Source: Coprenecus sp902388455 (GTDB lineage: Bacteria > Bacteroidota > Bacteroidia > Bacteroidales > UBA932). Taken from it: a DNA stretch of 64,000 nt. Location of the stretch: positions 248,001 through 312,000 of the forward strand of contig OZ007032.1 of assembly GCA_963931615.1 (NCBI GenBank), read 5' to 3'. Positions 34,076-40,924 of the stretch are shown piece by piece (positions within the stretch are counted from its first letter, which is position 1; every line of letters begins with the position of its first letter). A program made the translations under genes and the position numbers. The notes beneath the pieces were generated by a model, which was given only the letters and a program-made list of their open reading frames with translations, did not search any database and had not been told where the DNA came from.

Positions 34076-35215
34076 ATGAAACGATACCAGATATTTGCAG
34101 CCCTTGCCCTTGCCGCTTTTGCCGCAACAGCAGCCGTATCATGCGGAAACAGAGGCGGCTCCGGGAAAAATCAGCAGGACAGCAGCAGTGCGGACGTGGC
34201 CCAGGCTCAGGCCGCAGCCGTCCCAGACACCATTGCTCCGCTCGTACCCGGAGAGGTGCGCCTGAAAGACGATGTCTTCGGCGAGGAAATAGCGCTTAAA
34301 GGCGATACCGTCAAGAGGGATGAGATATTTCAGGTGGGAGTGTCCACAATGATTGTCAAGGATTCGCTCATGCTGGTCTGCTGCAGGGATGACCGTCCGT
34401 TCAGGATGTATTCGCTGCCCGGCCTGGAACTCAGAGGGGTGTCCGGAAACAGGGGGCGCGGACCGATGGAGTTTATCTCCCCGGATATCTGGCCTTACGA
34501 GGCACCCGGCTATATGGCATTGGTCATGGATGAGTCGAGGGATTATCGTAAAATGTACAAGGTGAGGACGGACGGAACCTTAGAGCAGCTCAACCACCGG
34601 ATTCCCGGTCAGTACCTGGCCGATTTCTCGTATACCAGAGGGGTTGCGGCTGAGGATGACGGGCATATAGCCTTTGCATACCGTTCGGCGATCTATCTTT
34701 ACGACGGAAGCGACACCGCCGCGGCTCCTGAGCAGACAGTCAGGAAGCTGGCAGATGTCCGCCTGGGCAAATATTCCGCCGGCAGCACCATGAATATCGG
34801 TTCGCTCGGAGTGAACTTCCAGTATGAAAGGGCCGTCTGGGCGTTTAAATACGCGAAGCGGGTGGTCTTCTGCGACTTTGACGGAAATATGAGGTCTGTC
34901 GATTTCCGTTCGGCGGAGGAGGGAGAAACCGAGGGTGTCGGGATGGACAGCAATGTTACCCACTACTGGAAGCTCTACGCCGGACACCGCTATGTCTGGC
35001 TGCTCTACAGCGGCCGCACACCGGTGGATGTGGTCAGGGAGCAGAATAAGGACATCTACTACATCTACGTGGAGCAGTTCGACTGGAACGGCAATCCGGT
35101 CCGCCGTTACCGCCTCGACAACTGGGGCTTCATCTCCGTGGACGAGGACAGCGGCACTCTTTACTTCCTCTCTAACGTGAGTGAATATCCCTTCTTCAAA
35201 TACAGTTTGAGGTAA
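34076..35215 (+). CDS. 6-bladed beta-propeller lipoprotein
   Basis: A 379-residue lipoprotein (signal peptide with lipobox AVSC, Cys near 24) of the Bacteroidota 6-bladed beta-propeller family, whose role is unknown. After a low-complexity linker come blade-like repeats with the family's usual segments: KDSLMLVCCRDDRPFRMYSL, GNRGRGPMEF, the long middle region with NHRIPGQYLADFSYTRG, and the terminal YRLDNWGFISVDEDSGTLYFLSN. The protein at 39811 has the same architecture and is probably a distant paralog. Monocistronic, with its own promoter. Confidence 0.85.
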   Translation: MKRYQIFAALALAAFAATAAVSCGNRGGSGKNQQDSSSADVAQAQAAAVPDTIAPLVPGEVRLKDDVFGEEIALKGDTVKRDEIFQVGVSTMIVKDSLMLVCCRDDRPFRMYSLPGLELRGVSGNRGRGPMEFISPDIWPYEAPGYMALVMDESRDYRKMYKVRTDGTLEQLNHRIPGQYLADFSYTRGVAAEDDGHIAFAYRSAIYLYDGSDTAAAPEQTVRKLADVRLGKYSAGSTMNIGSLGVNFQYERAVWAFKYAKRVVFCDFDGNMRSVDFRSAEEGETEGVGMDSNVTHYWKLYAGHRYVWLLYSGRTPVDVVREQNKDIYYIYVEQFDWNGNPVRRYRLDNWGFISVDEDSGTLYFLSNVSEYPFFKYSLR

Positions 35216-35240
35216 AGTTCTGTTTTCTCGCAGTTTTTTT

Positions 35241-35255
35241 CTCCTTCGGAAGGAG
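35241..35255. repeat. Palindrome family A, variant copy
   Basis: CTCCTTCGGAAGGAG keeps the fold of CACCTTCGGAAGGTG with a compensated A-T to T-A pair. It is 25 bp after the propeller gene stop. Confidence 0.65.
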
Positions 35256-35281
35256 TGGGGGAAAGTGCAGTCGCGCGAAGT

Positions 35282-35450
35282 AACGGTTAGTACTGGAGCA
35301 GGGTTGAATCGTATGCGCTCTAGGATCAATTACTTACAGTTAAGCGTGTGCTTTTGGCAGGTGCGGATATGGCCGAAAAGCACTCGTTGTATCTCTATGT
35401 GTCAGTATTCCAATCCGTTGTAAAATTAGGCCGCTTCTCTGCTTACCGTT
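35282..35450. mobile_element. MITE-like element, copy 1 (~169 bp)
   Basis: Terminal inverted repeats: the left end begins AACGGTTAGTACTGGAGC, the right end read in reverse begins AACGGTAAGCAGAGAAGC. The centre holds an imperfect hairpin (35343-35390) built on GTGTGCTTTT and AAAAGCACTC. The copy at 46804-46973 has the same length, ends and central hairpin but lies inverted. There is no reading frame of its own, so it would need a transposase in trans. It lies in the 387-bp convergent gap 35216-35602, which otherwise holds only family A palindromes. Confidence 0.7.
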
Positions 35451-35470
35451 GCTCAGTCCATGCTGCTGCC

Positions 35471-35524
35471 CGCCTTCGGAAGGTGAGACGGAAACGGCCG
35501 GAAATTGCCCACCTTCGGAAGGTG
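35471..35524. repeat. Palindrome family A doublet, 39-bp spacing
   Basis: CGCCTTCGGAAGGTG (35471) and CACCTTCGGAAGGTG (35510) are exactly 39 bp apart, the same as the pairs in the 31823-32227 array, but the 24 bp between them differ. It shows that the doublet is the natural unit of the family. Confidence 0.85.
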
Positions 35525-35602
35525 GGAGGAGGACGGCGAGGTAGAGTAGGGCAGGACAAGGTATAGCAGGACAGGACAGGGAGGACAGGACAGTGGAGTG
35601 GG

Positions 35603-38092
35603 TCAATAGAGGCGGGTGAGGCAGGATCCGCGGAAGTAGTGGGCGAGGATGCGGTCGAATGTGCAGCCGCGGGCACTCATGGCGGCGGCTCCGATCTGGC
35701 ACAGTCCTACGCCGTGTCCCCAGCCGGCACCGTGGAGGATGAATCTGGCCGGAGCGTTTATGTCGGGTCGAATGTCCTGGCCGTCAGAAGCAGGCTCGGC
35801 GTAGACGGTATCCACGACAAAGGCCGAACTGTACAGGTGCGACTCGGACAGCCAGCGGCGTATCTCGAGTTCCTTGCCGACGGTGACTGTCCGCAGCGTA
35901 CCCCGGATGAGCAGCTCGATGATGCGTCCGGATGCCCCTCGGCGCAGCGGCCTGAGTTCCAGCACTGAACCGAAGTCAATGCCGGATCGGCGGCGGAGCA
36001 GGTCGCTCAGTTCCTCCTGCGTGTATTCGACCCGCCAGCGGTAGAAATCGGCGGTCTCCTGGTCGTAGGAATTCAGGACGGTGGAGAGCAGGGCCGGGTC
36101 GGAGGTGTTGCAGAAGGCTTCGGGCGAGGACAATATCCACTCGCGGGCATTCTGTTCGTCGGAGAGATCCGGGATAATGCCGACGGTGTTTCTATGTTTA
36201 GGACTGGCTGCCGGGAAACCGGGCTTGGAGCATGTGCTTTCGGCTGCGACAGTGCCGACGGTGACTGGCGTGCCGTCATCAGCGGCATTGTCTTCGTCGG
36301 TCTGCAGGCAGGCATAGTCCCGCACGGGCTGCAGATAGGCGTAGTCCTCGTCTGCCCAGCAAGCGGAGAACCGCTCGGAGACTCCCCCGCAGCATTTGGA
36401 GAAGCGGGTGTCGCAGATGGCTCCGTCCGGCCCGTCGGTCAGCACCAGTCCGCGGGTAGCCTCGATGGCCCGCCGGATATTGGCATTCCCGGCCCGGAGC
36501 AGCCCCTGGTATCTCTGACAATGGTCATCGGCGCATACATCGAAGAGCGAATGGTCCTCTCGGTCGTACCAGCGGATGATGCGGTCATTCTCAAGGGAAC
36601 CCGGTGCGGAAATTCCCTGCCCGGAATGTTCGTTCCCCGGGGATTCCTGGCTGTCGGGATTGTCTCCATTCGCGGCGGCGGAGTGGCGTGGTCCCTCAGA
36701 GCCGTGAGCATTGTCCCCGCCCCCGAGCGTAGGCCGTGCCAGCAGCCACGACCGCGAGATGACGGCATGGGCCTTGAGGAACTCCTCCGGTGCGTCTCCG
36801 TTCATTTCCGAGGAGATTACGCTCAGCAGATAATCCTCTGTAAGCACGCTGTTTATGGCTACAAGCCCCTCCTCCGAGGGTAGAATGGTCAGCCCGCCAG
36901 AGAACAGCTGGTCCTCCTCCCGCTCCCAATGGAAATTGATCCCTATCCTGACCTTGTGCAGGGTGAAGCCCCGGGAATCCCCCTCTTCGGGAGCACTGCC
37001 CGCAGGCCTGAATTCGAGCCGTCCATAGCGTTTCCCGTTCCACTCCACCATCCCGTCCGCGAGGGTAAATGCCTGTTCTCCGCAGATGCCCCCTTTCAGG
37101 GAGTCCGGACCTGTGAACGGCTGATTGAACCTGACCCGCAGCTGAGGGGCGGTGAGCAGCCCCACGTCGATGACCGGCTGCCAGGAAGTATCGACGGTCT
37201 CCTCGATGGTGCTCCTGAGCACCTGTGCATTGACCCTCCGGAAATCCGCCTCCACCGGGACGATGAACACCCCTCCGAGGTCGACCGAGGCGGGACTGAT
37301 ACGCACGGCCCTGTCTTCCGGGGCGAAGTAGCAGGAAGGGCGGTGGGCCTTGCGCGGAATGACGAGGGTGCGGAACAATGCCCCGGAGCCGCCGTAAGCG
37401 GACGTCTCCCTCCAGCAGAGGATATTGAGCTGCGGCTCGCCGGTGGCCGGACTGACGGGCAGGGAACGGAGCACCCGGAGGAATGCAGCGGTCGCTGAAG
37501 CTTCGTCCGGAGCGGTAATCACCGGCAGCCCGGAAATGTATCCCGAAGTTATGGAAATGCTCGCACGGCCCGGCCGCATGACGGTCACGGGTCTCAGCCG
37601 GTCAAAATGCGTCTCGACGGGCAGGAACCCCCTGCAGCCCATCTGGAAATGGAAATGGTCGGGGGCGCTGGCTCCGCTCTCCGGACCGTTGTAGAAGACC
37701 ACCATGTCGGGGAAGGCCTCGGCCAGGCGCAGCATGTCTGGGAAGCGGCCGGCTATGCGCTGGGGCGTGTGCTCCACGGCCGGGACGGTGTAGTGTTCGG
37801 GGAAAATGGGGAAGGGGTTGACCAGCACCTCGTAGCGGCGGCCGTCGCAGCCTTCGAAGGGCAGGGCCTCCTGCTGCGCCGGACGGTTGTCCCGGCACAG
37901 GAAGCAGGGCCGGGCCTTTATCGCGGCGGCATCGGTGCGGGCCAGGGTCGAGACGGCCCGCGCAGGGTTGAACTGTATCCGGACGGGCATCCCGCCGAGG
38001 TCTATTTCCCTAGTCTCTATATTCTGCAGGTCGCGGTATCTCCGCGCCGCCTCCGGCCATGCGGCCAGCTGTCTGTCGAACAGGTTGTGCAT
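35603..38092 (-). CDS. DUF4922 (HIT/GalT-like) - SpoIID fusion protein
   Basis: An 829-residue two-part protein. Residues 1 to about 300 match DUF4922: ARPCFLCRDNRP (Cys pair), VNPFPIFPEHYTVPAVEHTPQ and DHFHFQMGC, where HxHxQ recalls the active site of GalT/Ap4A-phosphorylase-like HIT proteins. Residues from about 400 on form a SpoIID/LytB domain: LTEDYLLSVISSEMNGDAPEE, FSKCCGGVSERFSACW and the signature GAGWGHGVGLCQIGAAAMSA. Characterised SpoIID proteins bind or cleave peptidoglycan outside the membrane, yet this protein has no signal peptide. A polar loop (about 455-500) is probably disordered. It follows the ATPase gene by 6 bp. Domain calls are sound; the reaction is unknown. Confidence 0.88.
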   Translation of the reverse strand: MHNLFDRQLAAWPEAARRYRDLQNIETREIDLGGMPVRIQFNPARAVSTLARTDAAAIKARPCFLCRDNRPAQQEALPFEGCDGRRYEVLVNPFPIFPEHYTVPAVEHTPQRIAGRFPDMLRLAEAFPDMVVFYNGPESGASAPDHFHFQMGCRGFLPVETHFDRLRPVTVMRPGRASISITSGYISGLPVITAPDEASATAAFLRVLRSLPVSPATGEPQLNILCWRETSAYGGSGALFRTLVIPRKAHRPSCYFAPEDRAVRISPASVDLGGVFIVPVEADFRRVNAQVLRSTIEETVDTSWQPVIDVGLLTAPQLRVRFNQPFTGPDSLKGGICGEQAFTLADGMVEWNGKRYGRLEFRPAGSAPEEGDSRGFTLHKVRIGINFHWEREEDQLFSGGLTILPSEEGLVAINSVLTEDYLLSVISSEMNGDAPEEFLKAHAVISRSWLLARPTLGGGDNAHGSEGPRHSAAANGDNPDSQESPGNEHSGQGISAPGSLENDRIIRWYDREDHSLFDVCADDHCQRYQGLLRAGNANIRRAIEATRGLVLTDGPDGAICDTRFSKCCGGVSERFSACWADEDYAYLQPVRDYACLQTDEDNAADDGTPVTVGTVAAESTCSKPGFPAASPKHRNTVGIIPDLSDEQNAREWILSSPEAFCNTSDPALLSTVLNSYDQETADFYRWRVEYTQEELSDLLRRRSGIDFGSVLELRPLRRGASGRIIELLIRGTLRTVTVGKELEIRRWLSESHLYSSAFVVDTVYAEPASDGQDIRPDINAPARFILHGAGWGHGVGLCQIGAAAMSARGCTFDRILAHYFRGSCLTRLY

Positions 38093-38098
38093 TGTCTT

Positions 38099-39661
38099 TT
38101 ACTGAATTTCCCAGCTGCTGATGTTATGAGTCTCCCGGTCGAAGCTGATGGCGACCTTGACAACGGGAAGGCCGCAGAGAGCGAAGCGTTCTGGGTACTG
38201 CTTCAAGTCGATCTGCTGCATGGCGGCTTCCGCGCCGGCGTCGAGTTTCAGCTCCACTAAGTAGAGTCTGGTGGCTGTGCGCATGACCATGTCCACCCTG
38301 CCTTTCGGAGTGCGGACCTCCACGTCCGCGAAGTAGCCGAGGAGGGAGAAGATGATGTAGAGCACCTGCTGCCAGTGGCCCTCGTAACCGGTGTTGTCGG
38401 TGTAGGGGACGGTGCCGAGGAAGGTCTGCATGGCCTTCAGCGCTCCGTCCATGTCATCTTCGAGGAGGCATTCGGCCATGGTTATGAGGGTTGAGGAGGC
38501 CGATATGGTGTCAGGAGTCACGTAGTACGGTATCAGCGAGCGGAACAGGCCTATGCGTACCTCCTGGTTCGGTATGCCCAGAGTATAGGATTCGATGGCG
38601 GGAATGCCCTTTTTGATGGTGTAGTATCCGCTCTGGTAGAGCAGTGGGATGATGCTGGACAGCCTCTCTGTGGGAGTGTCGAATTCGTCCTTGCCTGCCT
38701 TGCAGGTCTCTCCCAGCTGGATGGGTGTCATACGGAACTTGCGTATCATCTCTATGAGATATGTCGGAGTTCCGCTTCCGAACCAGTAGGAGTCGAGCTT
38801 TGCATTGGCGAAGGCCCTGATGAGGCTGAACGGGTTGTAGATGTCGGGGGAGGGCCAGGTGAAGTGGTAGCCGTCGTACTTGGCTTTCAGTCTGGCGAAG
38901 GTATCTTCCCGGCTCAGGCCCAGCCTTCCGGCCAGAATGTCCAGGTCCGGACTCATCTGGGTAAGGATCTCCTCCTCCGTGATGCCGCATACGGCCGCGT
39001 ACTGCTCCAGCATGCTGATGTTCTCTATGTTGTTGAGCTCGCTGAAGATGCTGAGCTGTGAGAACTTGGTGATGCCTGTCATGAATACGAAGCGGAGATA
39101 CGGGTCGCAGGCCTTGAGGGGGCTGTAGAAGTTGCGCATGACGTTGCGGAGTACCGGGAGGGTCGTATCCTCGTGGACTACGTCCAGCAGGGGTGCGTCG
39201 TATTCGTCGATGAGCACGACCACTTTCTGCCCGGTCTGTGTGCAGGCTCTTTGGATGATACCTGCAAGCCTGTCGTTGAGTCCTGTCTCCGCCTCTACTT
39301 TTCCGTAGATATTCTCGTATTTGAGCAGCTGGAGGTTGAGCATGGATTCCAATTGCTCTTTCTCCATGTGCTTGGCCATGCTCATGTCGAAGTGCAGCAC
39401 CGGATGCACCGTCCAGTCCTTTTCCAGCGCCTCTATGGCCAGCCCCTTGAAGAGCTCCTTGCGTCCTTCGAAGTAACTGTGAAGGGTGGATACCAGCAGC
39501 GACTTTCCGAACCTCCTCGGGCGGCTGAGGAAGATGTACCTCGCCCCAGAGTGGGTCATGCGGTACACGTACTCTGTCTTGTCGATGTACAGGTAATTCT
39601 CATTCCGGATATCCGCGAATGTCTGTATGCCTACCGGGTAAAGTCTCTGCTGTGTGTCCAT
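38099..39661 (-). CDS. AAA-ATPase-like protein with PD-(D/E)XK nuclease-like C-terminus
   Basis: A 520-residue protein of the PF09820/PF08011 type, very abundant in Bacteroidota. The N-terminus YPVGIQTFADIRNENYLYID and YIFLSRPRRFGKSLLVSTLHS are standard for the family; the latter is a degenerate P-loop with GKS. Walker B is VVVLIDEYDAPLL near residue 160. The C-terminal domain has the nuclease-type pattern VRTPKGRVDMVM (Asp) and LYLVELKLDAG (ExK). Function is unknown; some authors suspect mobile or defence-related roles. It has its own -7 box and is followed after 6 bp by the DUF4922-SpoIID gene, which may be coincidence. Confidence 0.92.
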   Translation of the reverse strand: MDTQQRLYPVGIQTFADIRNENYLYIDKTEYVYRMTHSGARYIFLSRPRRFGKSLLVSTLHSYFEGRKELFKGLAIEALEKDWTVHPVLHFDMSMAKHMEKEQLESMLNLQLLKYENIYGKVEAETGLNDRLAGIIQRACTQTGQKVVVLIDEYDAPLLDVVHEDTTLPVLRNVMRNFYSPLKACDPYLRFVFMTGITKFSQLSIFSELNNIENISMLEQYAAVCGITEEEILTQMSPDLDILAGRLGLSREDTFARLKAKYDGYHFTWPSPDIYNPFSLIRAFANAKLDSYWFGSGTPTYLIEMIRKFRMTPIQLGETCKAGKDEFDTPTERLSSIIPLLYQSGYYTIKKGIPAIESYTLGIPNQEVRIGLFRSLIPYYVTPDTISASSTLITMAECLLEDDMDGALKAMQTFLGTVPYTDNTGYEGHWQQVLYIIFSLLGYFADVEVRTPKGRVDMVMRTATRLYLVELKLDAGAEAAMQQIDLKQYPERFALCGLPVVKVAISFDRETHNISSWEIQ

Positions 39662-39689
39662 GGTCTGCGTTTAATCGTGTATTCTGCCT

Positions 39690-39697
39690 CAAAGTTA
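39690..39697 (-). promoter_or_regulatory. -7 box for the AAA-ATPase gene
   Basis: Minus-strand TAACTTTG, exact TAnnTTTG match, 28 bp before the ATG at 39661. Confidence 0.5.
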
Positions 39698-39749
39698 CGA
39701 AAATATATGCTTGCAGAGTAAACAAATTGTTTGTTTGAAAACAATGCAA

Positions 39750-39757
39750 TATCTTTG
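39750..39757 (+). promoter_or_regulatory. -7 box for the second propeller gene
   Basis: TATCTTTG, exact match, 53 bp before the ATG at 39811; TTTG motifs at 39730-39737 lie upstream but closer than the usual 19-21 bp. Confidence 0.5.
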
Positions 39758-39810
39758 AAAACAAAAATGTAGGCGTTCCATCAGAATTATTAATTTTAAA
39801 ACCAGAAAAA

Positions 39811-40881
39811 ATGAAGAAAACCGCAGCTCTCATTCCCGGAGGGATTGCGGCTGTCACGGCAGCCGCAATATCCTTGATGATCTGTTCTTGTAGCGAAGCA
39901 GAGTATGGTGCTCCGGAATTTCCGGTTGAGCGTGAGTCGGAGTGGGAAATTATCTCTGATGAGCTGTACGTGAATCTGACGTACGATATGTGGGAGTACA
40001 AGTCATATCTGCTGGTGCCTGTCGCGGATCTGCAGACCGGTCACAATCTGTGGATATATGACAAGAATACCGGAAAGCGCGTATGGTCCGGCATTAATGA
40101 TGGCCGCGGTCCCGGGGAAACCATAGGCGGTATCCGTAAAACTTATTTCAAGGACGGCATACTTACGTACTATGATGATATGAAAGGCAGCATACTCCGG
40201 TATAATGTGGATTCGCTGCTGAGTGGGGTATTCAGCTTTACGGAGGAGGTCTATGATGCGCCGTCGTGGACAACAACGATAGTGGAGGCCGGGGACTGCA
40301 GATTATTTGTGAATAATGTCGGTTTTGCCAGTAACCAAAGGCACAAGGTAAGCAGGTTTGAGCTTCTGGATCCGTCCGGAGATACTTTGGACTTGTATGA
40401 CTTCTGGCCGATAAAGGATATATATGAGCGTTTATATATATATGGTTCCAGGATATACTCAACATCGTCGGACAATACTAAGCTGGTGATTGGGACTTCA
40501 TGCGGAGCTGTTATGGAACTTTACGAAATAAATAAGGTAATCAGGCCTATAGCAGTGAGATATTTTCACGAGCCGGATATTGATTTGGTTCCCGGTGGTT
40601 ATGACTTTAACAGTCATACTGTATGTGGCTTCTATGATTTGTATGCAGTGGAAGACAGGATCTTTGCGGTTTATGACGGAGAGGTGAATCCTTTCATGAA
40701 TGACGGAGACCGCCTAACGTATACAAAAATCGCAATATTCGACTGGGAGGGCAATCCCATAGAACTGATACACACAGACTACAGCATAGACAAAATAGCT
40801 TATTCGGAGGCAGAGAACACAATATATGCCGCCGTGAATGATCCTGACGGCATAATGTATCTGGCGAAGATGAAATTGTAA
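39811..40881 (+). CDS. 6-bladed beta-propeller lipoprotein (TolB/BF3164-like)
   Basis: A 356-residue lipoprotein; the signal segment ends in SLMICSC, giving a lipid-anchored Cys near 30. The body has the blade pattern of the Bacteroidota 6-bladed propeller family: KSYLLVPVADLQTGHNLWIYDKN, NDGRGPGET near 110 (compare NRGRGPMEF in the gene at 34076), FAVYDGEVNPF and the closing block KIAIFDWEGNPIELIHTDYSI with ENTIYAAVNDPDG. AT content and codon use differ visibly from the neighbours (many TATA-type runs), so it may have been acquired separately. Function unknown. A bidirectional-looking terminator follows. Confidence 0.85.
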   Translation: MKKTAALIPGGIAAVTAAAISLMICSCSEAEYGAPEFPVERESEWEIISDELYVNLTYDMWEYKSYLLVPVADLQTGHNLWIYDKNTGKRVWSGINDGRGPGETIGGIRKTYFKDGILTYYDDMKGSILRYNVDSLLSGVFSFTEEVYDAPSWTTTIVEAGDCRLFVNNVGFASNQRHKVSRFELLDPSGDTLDLYDFWPIKDIYERLYIYGSRIYSTSSDNTKLVIGTSCGAVMELYEINKVIRPIAVRYFHEPDIDLVPGGYDFNSHTVCGFYDLYAVEDRIFAVYDGEVNPFMNDGDRLTYTKIAIFDWEGNPIELIHTDYSIDKIAYSEAENTIYAAVNDPDGIMYLAKMKL

Positions 40882-40884
40882 CAG

Positions 40885-40914
40885 CAGGCCGGCTTCATCT
40901 GCCGGCCTGTTTTA
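40885..40914. terminator. Terminator between convergent propeller and GH92 genes
   Basis: CAGGCCGGC (40885-40893) and GCCGGCCTG (40901-40909) form a perfect 9-bp stem, followed by TTTT on the plus strand. It starts 3 bp after the propeller stop codon. Confidence 0.85.
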
Positions 40915-40924
40915 TGTTTGCCTT

